Below are positions 6,144-13,570 of a DNA stretch of 13,570 nucleotides, one piece after another. The stretch lies in contig QGVC01000064.1 in NCBI GenBank assembly GCA_003242645.1, positions 1-13,570 of the forward strand, read 5' to 3'. The notes under the pieces are model-generated. The model saw nothing but the letters and a program-made list of their open reading frames with translations. It was not told where the DNA came from and did no database searches. This DNA is from Pseudomonadota bacterium (GTDB lineage Bacteria > Pseudomonadota > Alphaproteobacteria > Rhizobiales > Hyphomicrobiaceae). Every line of letters starts with the position of its first letter. Position 1 is the first letter of the stretch. The position numbers were made by a program, and so were the translations under genes.

Positions 6144-7318
6144 GCCTCGCCCCCGTTGACGACCGAGAGCAGACGCTCGGTGTGTATGGCAGAGCCGACG
6201 GCCGGCACCTGCTCGGGGGCGCCTACGGCCTTGAGCAGCCCGTCATAGCGACCACCACCCGCGATAGGGCTTCCTTTTCCGAGCTTCGGCACGACGATCT
6301 CGAAGACGAAGCCCGTGTAGTACTCGAGATTACGTCCGAACTCTGCAGAAAACTCGATGAGAGCTGGATCAATGCCGCTGTCGATCAGGAGCTGAAGCCG
6401 CTTTCTGAATTTCTCAAGCGCCGGCTCGATGTCGACTCGCCGCTCTTTCATAAGAGCGTTCAACTGGTCAGCGGCTGACTGAGCTGGAGCGGTGATGGCC
6501 AGATAGCCTTCGATGATCGCAGCGGCATCCGGAGACAACGGCTCAGCAGCTGCGTCTGCTGCGGCTGACAAAAGCCCCTCGGTTATTTCCCGAACACTCC
6601 GTGCCCCAATGAGCTCAATCCCCTGCTCTTCGAGGAACTCAGCAACTGCAGTTTCCGACTTGTCTGGATCGGTGGGATCAAGCTTTGACATGAGACCAGC
6701 AGGCAGATCGCTGATCGCGTCTGCCGGATTGCGCATCAGCCGTGTCAGCTCCTCGCGAAAGGCGTCAGGCCGCCAAAACTGATGCCGCAACCTGCCGCGC
6801 CATCTCTCAGGCATCTCGATGGCATCCAGCAGCGCATGGAAGAGCCCCAAGTCGCCGATGCGGAGCCCGAAGCTCTCGAGTCCCGCCGCTCGGACGGCCT
6901 GCAGAATGAGGCTCAAAACCTCGACCTCAGCCTCCTCGCGCCGGGTCTCACCGAAGCATTCGATGCCGGCCTGCCGGAACTCGCGCGGATGCGCGGCGCT
7001 GGCGCCCGCTGGCTGGTAGCGAAAAGCCGGCCCGTTGTAGCAGTAGCGCGCCTGGACATTGGCCTCCGGATGCCGCTCCAAATGCAGCCGGCATGTGGGG
7101 ACCGTGAGATCAGGCCGCAAACAGAGCTCGCTGCCGTCCGGATCGGTGAAGACGTACGTGCGCGCACGCAGACTCTCGCCGATGACGTCAAGGAAAACAT
7201 CCGCAGGCTGAATGATCGCAGGAGCAACGGCCTCGTAGCCCGCCTTGATGAAGACGGCCATCAGGCGTTGTGCCTGAGCCTCCAGCTCCTCGAATTTGCG
7301 TGCGGTTTCTGCAGCCAT
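6140..7318 (-). CDS. hisZ: ATP phosphoribosyltransferase regulatory subunit
   Basis: A 392-residue paralogue of the histidyl-tRNA synthetase catalytic core. Synthetase-like motifs remain: [12 protein letters not shown] (66-77), [11 protein letters not shown] (113-123), [10 protein letters not shown] (331-340) and GGGRYDGLL (354-362). The chain ends soon after motif 3 without the anticodon-binding domain found in HisS, which marks it as HisZ. In known systems HisZ activates short HisG and carries histidine feedback; it does not charge tRNA. It lies 9 bases after hisS and overlaps hisG. The ribosome site before the ATG at 7316-7318 is weak, so coupling to hisS translation is likely. The stretch at about 165-300 is the variable inserted part of the family. 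Confidence 0.95.
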   Translation of the reverse strand: MAAETARKFEELEAQAQRLMAVFIKAGYEAVAPAIIQPADVFLDVIGESLRARTYVFTDPDGSELCLRPDLTVPTCRLHLERHPEANVQARYCYNGPAFRYQPAGASAAHPREFRQAGIECFGETRREEAEVEVLSLILQAVRAAGLESFGLRIGDLGLFHALLDAIEMPERWRGRLRHQFWRPDAFREELTRLMRNPADAISDLPAGLMSKLDPTDPDKSETAVAEFLEEQGIELIGARSVREITEGLLSAAADAAAEPLSPDAAAIIEGYLAITAPAQSAADQLNALMKERRVDIEPALEKFRKRLQLLIDSGIDPALIEFSAEFGRNLEYYTGFVFEIVVPKLGKGSPIAGGGRYDGLLKAVGAPEQVPAVGSAIHTERLLSVVNGGEA

Positions 7319-7327
7319 CCGTGGTAC

Positions 7328-8821
7328 TCAGCTCAGCCCGTGCCGGGCGAGCACCGATTGTACGGCGCTGACGAGCTCGGCCTCCGGCACGGAAAACTGC
7401 GCCGGGCGCGCCTCACGCCACTCCTTCGCATCGGTGATCGTGGCTGCCAGACGGGCTCCCTCGATGAGGTCTTTGATCTGTACCTCTCCCTTGGCGCGCT
7501 CGTCACCCCCTTGGATGACGACGCATGGACTGCCGCGCCGGTCGGCGTACTTCATCTGCGCCTTCATGCCCGCCGTGCCCAGGTACAATTCGGCTGGAAT
7601 TCTCGCGGCTCTGAGCCGCTGCACGAATCGCTGATAACGGGGCAGCTCGTCGCGATCCATGACGAGCACGACAACTGGCCCTCGCCCCTCCTTGGTTGCG
7701 ACCTGCCCGCGCGCAGTAATCGCTGCCTGCAAACGGGAAACGCCGATGGAAAAGCCTGTCGCGGGCACGCGCTGGCCCGTGAAGCGGGCGACCAGATCAT
7801 CGTAGCGCCCACCGCCGCCAACAGAACCGAAGCGGACGACTTGGCCCTCCTCGTTCCGCACTTGGAACGTCAGCTCCGCCTCGAAGACCGGCCCAGTGTA
7901 ATATTCAAGGCCGCGGACGACCGATGGATCGAAGGCTATGCGCTCCTGCGAATAGCCGGCGGCATCGCAGAGCTTGAGGAGCTGCATTAGGTCGGCAACG
8001 CCCGCCTCGCCGGCGGCAGACTTGCCGACAAGCTCTCCGACTCGGGCCAGCTTCTCACCGCCGTCGCTGCCCTGGGCCGTCAAGTAGGAGACGACCAGCT
8101 CAATCTGCTCTTCCGATAGCCCGGCGCCTTTCGTGAAATCGCCGCTTTCGTCTCTGCGGCCCGGGCCAAGCAGGAGCCGGACGCCCTCGATGCCGAGCCG
8201 GTCCAGCTTGTCGACCGCTCGCAGGACCGTCAGCCGCGTTGCTGCATGCTCTGGCCCCCCAAGGCCAATGATCTCGAGCACGCCGTCCAGCACCTTGCGG
8301 CTGTTCACCTTGATGACGTAGTCGCCGCGCTGGAAGCCGAGCGCCTCCATGGTATCGGCGGCCAGCATGCAGATCTCAGCGTCGGCGGCGATGTTATCCG
8401 TGCCCACCGTATCGGCATCGAACTGCATGAACTGGCGAAAGCGGCCGGGACCCGGCTTCTCGTTTCGCCACACAGGTCCAACGGCGTACCGGCGGAACGG
8501 CTTCGGCAGGCGATCGTAGTTGGCCGCCACATAACGGGCCAACGGAGCCGTCAAGTCGTAGCGGAGCGACAGCCACCGGCCATCCTCGTCGGTGAACGAG
8601 AACACGCCTTCATTCGGCCGGTCCTGGTCAGGCAGGAACTTGCCGAGCGCGTCGGTGTACTCGATGGCGGGCGTCTCCAGCGGCTCGAAACCGTAGATCT
8701 CGTAGACCCCGCGGATGCGGGCGAGCATGTCCGCCATGGCGCGGATCTCGCCAGCCTCAATATCGCGGAAGCCCTTCGGCAGCTGAGCCTCGGGCCGTTT
8801 CTCTTTCTGCGGTCTTGCCAT
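7328..8821 (-). CDS. hisS: Histidine--tRNA ligase
   Basis: A 497-residue class II synthetase that charges tRNA-His. Visible parts are [12 protein letters not shown] (86-97), motif 2 with [18 protein letters not shown] (117-134), the histidine-binding signature [11 protein letters not shown] (304-314), motif 3 with GGGRYDDL (336-343) to GFSIGVSRL (356-364), and a C-terminal anticodon-binding domain from about 380. The motif 2 loop reads [15 protein letters not shown] where standard bacterial enzymes have RHERPQKGRYRQFHQ. This is the form I associate with alphaproteobacteria whose tRNA-His lacks the usual G-1. At about 500 residues it is longer than the roughly 420 of E. coli HisS. It heads the hisS-hisZ-hisG operon. 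The ATG at 8819-8821 has only a distant GAGGGG as ribosome site. Confidence 0.96.
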   Translation of the reverse strand: MARPQKEKRPEAQLPKGFRDIEAGEIRAMADMLARIRGVYEIYGFEPLETPAIEYTDALGKFLPDQDRPNEGVFSFTDEDGRWLSLRYDLTAPLARYVAANYDRLPKPFRRYAVGPVWRNEKPGPGRFRQFMQFDADTVGTDNIAADAEICMLAADTMEALGFQRGDYVIKVNSRKVLDGVLEIIGLGGPEHAATRLTVLRAVDKLDRLGIEGVRLLLGPGRRDESGDFTKGAGLSEEQIELVVSYLTAQGSDGGEKLARVGELVGKSAAGEAGVADLMQLLKLCDAAGYSQERIAFDPSVVRGLEYYTGPVFEAELTFQVRNEEGQVVRFGSVGGGGRYDDLVARFTGQRVPATGFSIGVSRLQAAITARGQVATKEGRGPVVVLVMDRDELPRYQRFVQRLRAARIPAELYLGTAGMKAQMKYADRRGSPCVVIQGGDERAKGEVQIKDLIEGARLAATITDAKEWREARPAQFSVPEAELVSAVQSVLARHGLS

Positions 8822-8867
8822 GACGGACAGGGTGCCCCTCGGGCGGCCTCAAGTTCACGTTGCGCGC

Positions 8868-8895
8868 CTTATAGCCAAGACCGCAGCGAGGGCAA
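8868..8895 (-). promoter_or_regulatory. Sigma70-like promoter of hisS-hisZ-hisG
   Basis: On the minus strand TTGCCC (8895-8890) and TATAAG (8873-8868) are separated by 16 bases. The -10 matches the consensus at five of six bases and the -35 at four. Transcription would start about 40 bases before the hisS ATG. The box lies in the 113-base gap after lpxK, so hisS need not depend on read-through. Confidence 0.5.
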
Positions 8896-8934
8896 AGCGA
8901 GAGAACCGCCGCGCCGAGCCTTGCCGCAAGCCGT

Positions 8935-9969
8935 TTAGCGCTCTGCGTGTCCCCGGCCAATGATGGGGCGAAGCAGAGCCTCTAGTTGCTCAACGCTCGC
9001 CGGATCCAGGACCAGTTGGATATCGAGTATCCTGCTTCTCGCACGCAGCTCGGGGATGGCTCCAGACCCAGAGGAAAGGCGCACAAAGTCTTTTGCTGTC
9101 GTAGCAGCGATGGCGTCGTGCGAGGCGGCCAGAGCAAGAATGTGCTCCGCGTCTTTCTCGGTGAATCGATGATGGTCCGGCAGTGGAACGCGGGCCACGA
9201 CCTTTCCTCCTAGTGCCTCCAGCAATCCGAAGAAGCGCTCCGGATGACCAATGCCGGCGTAGCCAACGAGGCGGGTGCCCTTGATCCAATCAATATCGCC
9301 CACCGGCTCGGGTCTCGCATTGAGCACCGGCCCGCGAAACACGCCTGCAAGCCACCCTGGAGCTTCAACCTCCGGCGGCCCATTCACCACGATGGCATCG
9401 ACATGCTCGAGCTGAAACGACAGCCGCGCCCGCAGCGGCCCAGCCGGAAATACCGCGCCGTTCCCGATCCCGCGGCGGGCGTCCACGAGAGCAAGGGTGA
9501 GATCCTTGTGGATGGACGGGTTCTGCAGCCCGTCGTCCATGATGATCACGGACGCGGTGCCAGAAGCTTCTATGGCCCGGGCGCCTGCCGCCCTATCCCG
9601 AGAGACCATCGTTGGCGCGACCCTTGCGAGAAGAAGCGCCTCGTCGCCAACCTCCTCCGCTGTGCTGGACTGGATATCCACCCAGCACGGCCCTTCGGCG
9701 CGTCCGCCGTAACCCCGGGTCAGGAAAACCGGGCGCTCTCCTTGTTGCAGGAGCATGCGCGCGAGCGCCATCGCCATCGGCGTCTTGCCCGTGCCGCCGA
9801 GTGTCAAGTTGCCGATACAGATAACGGGAAGTGAGGAGCGGTACGGCTTCGCCCGCTGAAAGCGGCACTCCACTGCCCAACCGTAAAGTGCACCGACGGG
9901 GCGTAGCAGCCGCACGATCGCGCCTGGCTCATCCGGCCGGTACCACCAGGAGGGCTCGTTAAGACGCAC
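8935..9969 (-). CDS. lpxK: Tetraacyldisaccharide 4'-kinase
   Basis: A 344-residue inner-membrane-associated kinase that adds the 4'-phosphate to the tetraacyldisaccharide 1-phosphate precursor, giving lipid IVA. Visible motifs are the Walker A loop in GNLTLGGTGKTP (53-64), LTRGYGG (83-89), VGDEALLLA (107-115), DDGLQ (145-149) and FPAGPLR (174-180). The N-terminal WWY (8-10) and a hydrophobic segment at about 18-32 fit the membrane anchor of LpxK. The start is GTG at 9967-9969, with AAGG eight bases upstream. The gene overlaps the 3' end of the WaaA fusion by 11 bases, so the two are co-translated. In the pathway LpxK acts just before WaaA. Confidence 0.95.
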   Translation of the reverse strand: MRLNEPSWWYRPDEPGAIVRLLRPVGALYGWAVECRFQRAKPYRSSLPVICIGNLTLGGTGKTPMAMALARMLLQQGERPVFLTRGYGGRAEGPCWVDIQSSTAEEVGDEALLLARVAPTMVSRDRAAGARAIEASGTASVIIMDDGLQNPSIHKDLTLALVDARRGIGNGAVFPAGPLRARLSFQLEHVDAIVVNGPPEVEAPGWLAGVFRGPVLNARPEPVGDIDWIKGTRLVGYAGIGHPERFFGLLEALGGKVVARVPLPDHHRFTEKDAEHILALAASHDAIAATTAKDFVRLSSGSGAIPELRARSRILDIQLVLDPASVEQLEALLRPIIGRGHAER

Positions 9970-11986
9970 GCCTCAGGCCTTCTTTGTCGGGCAGCAACGG
10001 CAGTAGCGCCTCCACCGTGCGGTCCAATGCACCCGATAGTTCTTCCAATGCTGCTTGAGCGCTCGCCCGCATCCGCGCCAGCTCGACTTCATCGTTTATG
10101 AGTGATCCCACGGCGCGAGCCAAACTCTCTGCCGAGTGGACCTGTAAAGCTGCCCGGCGGCGGAACAGAGCACGGTAGGCGTCGACAAAATTGGCCCAGT
10201 AAGGCCCGGTGAGCACTACTGCCCCGTGCCGAATAGCCTCCACGGGATTTTGTCCGCCTCGGGGAACCAACGATCCGCCAATGAAAGCCAGAGGTGCGAG
10301 GCTGTAGAACGTGCCGAGCTCTCCCAACGTATCGGCGATGTAGACGTCCGTATGTTGCTCAGGTACGGCCCCCAGCGAACGCCGTGAGACCTCCAGGCCC
10401 TGCTCCCGCAGCACCTCGGCAATACGGCCGCCGCGGTCGGGATGGCGAGGCACCAAAATCGTGCACAAGCTCGCCACTTTCTGGCAAAGCACCTTGTGTG
10501 CCAGACCGATGATCTCCTCCTCCCCTTCGTGCGTGCTCGCGGCGACTAGGCAGGGCCGCTCGCCGAGTGCTTCGCGCAAGCGGCGGACCTCCACCGGGTT
10601 GGCCGCCGGAGCCGGCGCATCGATCTTGAGGTTGCCGGCAGCGAAAACGTTGCGCGCGCCCAGGTTTCCGAATTGGCGCGCCAGCTTCTCGTTTTGGGCG
10701 AGCACAATGTCGAAGCGACTGAACATCGGTTTCGCGAGCCCGCTCCACCGCCGCCAACGTGCATAGGACCGGCTCGACATGCGGGCATTCACAAGCGCCA
10801 TGGGGATCGAGCGGGCTGACGTTTCCATGATCAGGTTCGGCCAGATCTCCGACTCTGTGAAGATGGCGAGCTGCGGGCGCCAATGATCGAGGAATCCCTG
10901 CACGGCCTTCGGGAGGTCGAGCGGAACATACTGGTGGATGTCGTTCGGCCCGAGGCGGGTCGACGCTATAGCCGCCGAGGTCAAGGTGCCAGTCGTCAGC
11001 AGAAAGCGTACGTCCGGCCGCCTCGCCCTGAGGGCTGCCAAGAGCGGGAGGATGGCGTTCGTCTCGCCCACGCTCGCCGCGTGGACCCAGACCAGGCAGC
11101 CATCAGGGCGGGCGATGCTGGCTTGCCCGAAACGCTCGCTGCGACGTGCCCGATCCTCTTTTCCCCGTCGTGTCCGCGCGTCGAGCCAGAGGGAAGCGGC
11201 TGGCTGCGCAAGCCCTGTCAGAACTCTGTAGGACTTGTACAACACACCAGGGGGAATGGGTGGAGCGTCTCTTCCGACCGGCGGCGGGGTGGCGCGGGTC
11301 GGATCGGCACCGGCTAAGTCATATGCTCGGGCAGTCACGGTGTTGAGTGCGTCCTGAACCTTGAGCCGCGCCTTTTCCAGCCTTTCCTCATCATCGTCCC
11401 GGTCGACATGGATCGGCTCGCCCAGCACGACGGCGAGCGTGCCGAAAGGCAGGTTGAGCGTCATCCGACTCCAGGTGTCGAACGCCTTGTAGCGGGTGGT
11501 GGCTGCCGCTGCGGGTATGATCGGGCAGCCGGACAGGCGCGCAAGTGTCACGATGCCTAGCCCCGCGACCCGAGCTGGCCCCGGAGGCACATCTGCGGTC
11601 ATAGCGACGCAGTCGCCGTTTGCCAGAGCGCGCAACGCCGCTCGAAGCGCATAGGCTCCGCCGCGGTTGCGTCGCCGCGTCCCGGCGCCAGCGCCCCGTA
11701 TCATGTCCATCCCAAAGTGCTCGAGAACTTGCCCGATCAGCTCCGCGTCGCCGTGGCGGGCAACCATGCTGTGCACCCTCACCCCACCGCGTTCCACCCG
11801 CGGCAGCATGAGGAATTGTCCGTGCCACATCGCCAGGATGAAGGGGCTGTGTGCACGCACATAGGCACACAGGTCGGCGGGTTCACTGACGACGCGCGAG
11901 GTACGGTAGACGAAGTCGACGTACCGCGCGAGGAAACGGCCAGCGAAGCGATTGAGCCGAGCCTTGTCGATTGGAAATCGAGCCAC
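9959..11986 (-). CDS. waaA: Fusion of a DUF374 acyltransferase-like domain with Kdo transferase WaaA
   Basis: A 675-residue two-domain protein. Residues about 20-220 form a DUF374 (lysophospholipid-acyltransferase-like) domain: FILAMWHGQFLMLPR (49-63), SMVARHGDAELIG (73-85), TADVPPGPARVAGLGIVTL (130-148) and NLPFGTLAVVLGEPI (178-192). A Pro-rich linker (about 225-247) leads to Kdo transferase at about 248-675: HAASVGE with catalytic-type Glu308, FTESEIWPNLI (376-386), GNLKID (451-456), PRHPDR (513-518), DTLGELGTFY (552-561) and GGSLVPRGGQNPVE (570-583). WaaA moves Kdo from CMP-Kdo to lipid IVA at the inner membrane. The DUF374 role is uncertain. In relatives the two are, as I recall, separate neighbours. 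No stop, frameshift or ribosome site appears at the junction. The start is GTG at 11984-11986 with a poor ribosome site; an in-frame stop upstream excludes an earlier start. It overlaps lpxK. Confidence 0.92.
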   Translation of the reverse strand: MARFPIDKARLNRFAGRFLARYVDFVYRTSRVVSEPADLCAYVRAHSPFILAMWHGQFLMLPRVERGGVRVHSMVARHGDAELIGQVLEHFGMDMIRGAGAGTRRRNRGGAYALRAALRALANGDCVAMTADVPPGPARVAGLGIVTLARLSGCPIIPAAAATTRYKAFDTWSRMTLNLPFGTLAVVLGEPIHVDRDDDEERLEKARLKVQDALNTVTARAYDLAGADPTRATPPPVGRDAPPIPPGVLYKSYRVLTGLAQPAASLWLDARTRRGKEDRARRSERFGQASIARPDGCLVWVHAASVGETNAILPLLAALRARRPDVRFLLTTGTLTSAAIASTRLGPNDIHQYVPLDLPKAVQGFLDHWRPQLAIFTESEIWPNLIMETSARSIPMALVNARMSSRSYARWRRWSGLAKPMFSRFDIVLAQNEKLARQFGNLGARNVFAAGNLKIDAPAPAANPVEVRRLREALGERPCLVAASTHEGEEEIIGLAHKVLCQKVASLCTILVPRHPDRGGRIAEVLREQGLEVSRRSLGAVPEQHTDVYIADTLGELGTFYSLAPLAFIGGSLVPRGGQNPVEAIRHGAVVLTGPYWANFVDAYRALFRRRAALQVHSAESLARAVGSLINDEVELARMRASAQAALEELSGALDRTVEALLPLLPDKEGLRRAS

Positions 11987-12158
11987 CCTCTGGCGTGCCT
12001 TTTGGCAGACTTGGGAATCGGTCAGCGCATCCCGTCCCCTTGATTGGCGTCTCTATAGCGGATAAGCACCCATTGCAATTGCGAATCTGAGCGATTGCGT
12101 CCCGGACGGAGGCCCTGATCGATTGCCACCAACAGGAAGAGTTCAGCAAAGCACACGA
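11987..12158. promoter_or_regulatory. Divergent intergenic region between the waaA fusion and the phosphatase gene
   Basis: These 172 bases must carry promoters for both divergent genes. On the minus strand TTGCAA (12073-12078) and TATAGA (12052-12057) are a possible pair with a short 15-base spacer. GCAATTGC is a small palindrome at the same place. On the plus strand GGAGG at 12108-12112 lies 10 bases before a TTG at 12123. None of these is strong enough to be called on its own. Confidence 0.35.
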
Positions 12159-12902
12159 ATGGCAAAGGGAGGCCTAGGAAAACGCGCCCGGCGTCAATTC
12201 AACCGCTTTGTCAACGGATGTCGAAATGCGCTCGTCGAGCACAGTCCCGACTGGGTGAAGGCCACCTTCGGTCCTGTCGCGACTTACCTCGACATGCTCT
12301 TCCTCGATCACGGCATCTTCCGCCTTTTCTACATCAACCGGCATCGCGTGGGCGAAAATGCATGGCGATCCGCACAGCCCGCACCACATCACATCAAGGC
12401 GATGGCCCGAGAGGGTATTCGCACTATCGTCAATCTTCGGGGTGAGTCGGATTGTAGCAGCTACTGGCTAGAGGAAGACGCCTGCCGGCGGTACGGCATC
12501 ACCCTCGTCAACTACAAGGTTCGATCCCGCGCCGCGCCAAGCCACGACGAGCTCAGAGGCGCTCGCGAGCTGTTCGAGCGGATCGAATATCCGATGCTGA
12601 TGCACTGCAAGTCGGGCGCAGATCGGGCCGGATTAATGAGCGTCCTTTACCGCCACTTGCGCGAGGGGGTACCCATCGAGATCGCCAAGAAGGAGCTGTC
12701 ATGGCGATTCGGTCACTTCCGCCACGCTGACACCGGCATTCTGGACTATTTCTTCGAGCGCTATCTGCAGGACACGGCCGAGCGGCCGATGCCGTTCTTC
12801 GACTGGGTGGAGCACGTCTATGATCCGATCGAGCTGAGGCGCTCGTTTCGGGCAAGCAGCTGGGCGAACAGGCTTGTCAACGACGTGCTTCGCCGGGAAT
12901 AG
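12159..12902 (+). CDS. Tyrosine/dual-specificity-type phosphatase
   Basis: A 247-residue cysteine phosphatase. The active-site loop HCKSGADRAG (149-158) is a CX5R motif, with nucleophile Cys150 and phosphate-binding Arg156. Upstream, WRSAQPAPHHIKAM (69-82) and GIRTIVNLRGE (86-96) match the N-terminal part of bacterial dual-specificity-like phosphatases. The N-terminus is strongly basic (KGGLGKRARR), and a hydrophobic stretch (about 39-58) could touch the membrane. Family members act on phosphoproteins, phosphoinositides or other phosphate esters; the substrate here is unknown. It diverges from the WaaA fusion and converges on the DUF4170 gene with 11 bases between stops, so an envelope role is possible but unproven. 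I chose the ATG at 12159, which lacks a close ribosome site. A TTG at 12123 with GGAGG ten bases upstream would add 12 residues and is a fair alternative. Confidence 0.85.
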   Translation: MAKGGLGKRARRQFNRFVNGCRNALVEHSPDWVKATFGPVATYLDMLFLDHGIFRLFYINRHRVGENAWRSAQPAPHHIKAMAREGIRTIVNLRGESDCSSYWLEEDACRRYGITLVNYKVRSRAAPSHDELRGARELFERIEYPMLMHCKSGADRAGLMSVLYRHLREGVPIEIAKKELSWRFGHFRHADTGILDYFFERYLQDTAERPMPFFDWVEHVYDPIELRRSFRASSWANRLVNDVLRRE

Positions 12903-12913
12903 CGATGTGCCAA

Positions 12914-13204
12914 TCAATCCGGCTGCTTTGATCCGGGAACCGGAGAGGGATCCGGATCGAGCAGGCGATGCAGGTGGACGATGAAGTAGCGCATGTGCGC
13001 GTTATCGACCGTCCTTTGCGCTGCTGCCTTCCAGGCTTTGTAGGCCTCGGCATAGTTCGGGAAAATGCCAACTATGTCGAGCTCGTCGAGGTTTCGAAAC
13101 TCGACGCTATCGAGCGAGACCAACTCGCCTCCAAACACGAGGTGAAGCAGCTGCTTCTTCTTCGACTCGTCGTGAGTTGTCTCTGTGGTGGATTTGCGGC
13201 TCAT
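12914..13204 (-). CDS. DUF4170 domain protein
   Basis: A 96-residue cytoplasmic protein with no signal peptide or membrane segment. The core QLLHLVFGGEL (18-28), LDELDIVGIFPNYAEAYKAW (39-58), then QRTVDNAHMRYFIVHLHRLL (63-82) is the DUF4170 family. The first 16 residues are polar and lysine-rich and may be a variable tail. The function of the family is not known to me. In Hyphomicrobiales such genes commonly sit at the head of the waaA/lpxK cluster, and that position is kept here except for the phosphatase gene lying between on the other strand. The ATG at 13202-13204 has only a weak GAGCGAGA-type ribosome site. It probably has its own promoter in the 150 bases upstream. Confidence 0.9.
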   Translation of the reverse strand: MSRKSTTETTHDESKKKQLLHLVFGGELVSLDSVEFRNLDELDIVGIFPNYAEAYKAWKAAAQRTVDNAHMRYFIVHLHRLLDPDPSPVPGSKQPD

Positions 13205-13354
13205 GATCTCGCTCGTTCACTGCAGGTGCCGTGCTCGCCGACAGCGTGTGCCAAAACGTTCGACATTGGGCAAGGGCCACCGGGTAGATTGGTGACGTTG
13301 GGACGCCGCGCTCGCAGATCCGGTAGGACTACCCCGTCTATGGAAGACTTTCTC
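13205..13354. other. Short intergenic region before the DUF4170 gene
   Basis: These 150 bases lie between the MFS-type gene 3' end and the DUF4170 start. The promoter of the DUF4170 gene should lie here, but I find no convincing -35/-10 pair and no clear hairpin with a T tract to end the upstream gene. Confidence 0.3.
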
Positions 13355-13570
13355 TTACCCTGGGATTTGAGCAGCACCAGCCTTCGGCCGTCGACGATAC
13401 CAGATGGCCATGAACTCCATAGAGGCTGCCGATAGCAAGCCTGCCGCGAGCGCAACCGCCTCAGCGATGGTGTAACCCCACAAGTCGACGACGATAGCCA
13501 GGATGGCCGGTGCCAGCGCGTTTACGAGCAAGTACGGAGTCGCGAGCACGCCGAGCACCGTTCCGTACCC
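13355..13570 (-). CDS. MFS-type transporter, C-terminal fragment
   Basis: The last 71 codons of a membrane protein that enters from the right edge; the reading frame is open to base 13570, so the true start is outside the window. Two hydrophobic segments are visible: about LGVLATPYLLVNALAPAILA and a second around VALAAGLLSAASMEFMAI. They are joined by VDLWGY, with a basic YRRRPK just after the second, as expected for a cytoplasmic C-terminus. The pattern of a Pro/Gly-rich helix, a short DxxGY loop and a final helix is typical of the last two helices of major facilitator superfamily carriers. The substrate cannot be inferred. Confidence 0.7.
   Translation of the reverse strand, partial: GYGTVLGVLATPYLLVNALAPAILAIVVDLWGYTIAEAVALAAGLLSAASMEFMAIWYRRRPKAGAAQIPG

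Noticed and set aside
6782..7990. A 402-codon open frame on the plus strand across hisZ and hisS
   Set aside because: It is antisense to two clearly identified genes, has no recognisable domain and shows low-complexity Arg/Ala/Leu-rich composition typical of shadow frames in high-GC DNA.
8920..8930. CTTGCCGCAAG inverted repeat just after lpxK as a terminator
   Set aside because: The loop would be too small for a full stem, and no T tract follows on the minus strand.
8246..8938. A 230-codon plus-strand frame over hisS and the lpxK-hisS gap
   Set aside because: It is antisense to the hisS N-terminal half, with no family resemblance and no ribosome site.
8757..8960. A short frame with a CPRCGLGYK zinc-ribbon-like motif between lpxK and hisS
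   Set aside because: A single CxxC pair is present, the frame overlaps the ends of both lpxK and hisS, and it runs across the likely hisS promoter.
11230..11330. The WaaA fusion as a sequencing or annotation artefact
   Set aside because: The frame runs cleanly through a Pro-rich linker, both domains are complete, and the only near-join start codon (GTG at 11243-11245) has no ribosome site. An artefact would normally leave a stop or frameshift.
12948..12959. GATCCGGATC palindrome near the convergent gene ends as a terminator or operator
   Set aside because: It lies inside the DUF4170 coding sequence and is explained by the Asp-Pro repeat codons there.

Overview
The window looks like core chromosome of a high-GC alphaproteobacterium, most likely in the order Hyphomicrobiales. 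The pointers are a short-form HisG paired with HisZ in a hisS-hisZ-hisG operon, a DUF4170 protein beside waaA and lpxK, a HisS with an alphaproteobacterial-type motif 2, and overlapping gene ends throughout. The family cannot be fixed from sequence alone. I see no transposase, integrase, CRISPR array, tRNA or rRNA.

Layout from left to right. (1) Positions 1-107, minus: the N-terminus of a histone-deacetylase-like zinc hydrolase, cut by the window edge. (2) Positions 182-3645, minus: a tight three-gene acyl-CoA operon, transcribed as acyl-CoA dehydrogenase (DmdC-like), crotonase of the ECI2/PECI isomerase type, then HSDL2-like short-chain dehydrogenase. (3) Positions 3730-4695, plus: a Sua5-type threonylcarbamoyl-AMP synthase, diverging from that operon. 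(4) Positions 4746-5114, minus: a small secreted four-cysteine protein with a structured 3' UTR and a clear intrinsic terminator. A 330-base stretch without a gene follows and carries a perfect 14-bp palindrome. (5) Positions 5445-8821, minus: hisS-hisZ-hisG, with a sigma70-like promoter before hisS. (6) Positions 8935-11986, minus: a lipid A/Kdo operon in which a DUF374 acyltransferase-like domain is fused in frame to the Kdo transferase WaaA, overlapping lpxK. (7) Positions 12159-12902, plus: a CX5R tyrosine/dual-specificity-type phosphatase. (8) Positions 12914-13204, minus: a DUF4170 protein. (9) Positions 13355-13570, minus: the C-terminus of an MFS-type membrane protein, cut by the window edge.

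How the genes work together. The acyl-CoA operon should oxidise an acyl-CoA, move or handle a double bond, and carry out a carbonyl/alcohol redox step; the natural substrate is unknown. hisS, hisZ and hisG join histidine synthesis with histidine charging on one transcript. The WaaA fusion and LpxK act on successive steps of lipid A-Kdo assembly at the inner membrane. The phosphatase and DUF4170 gene sit beside them and may serve the envelope, but this rests only on position.

No wholly new system is evident. The observations most worth following are the DUF374-WaaA fusion, the crotonase that has lost both hydratase glutamates while keeping the isomerase glutamate, the phosphatase lodged between LPS genes, and the small secreted protein with its folded 3' UTR.
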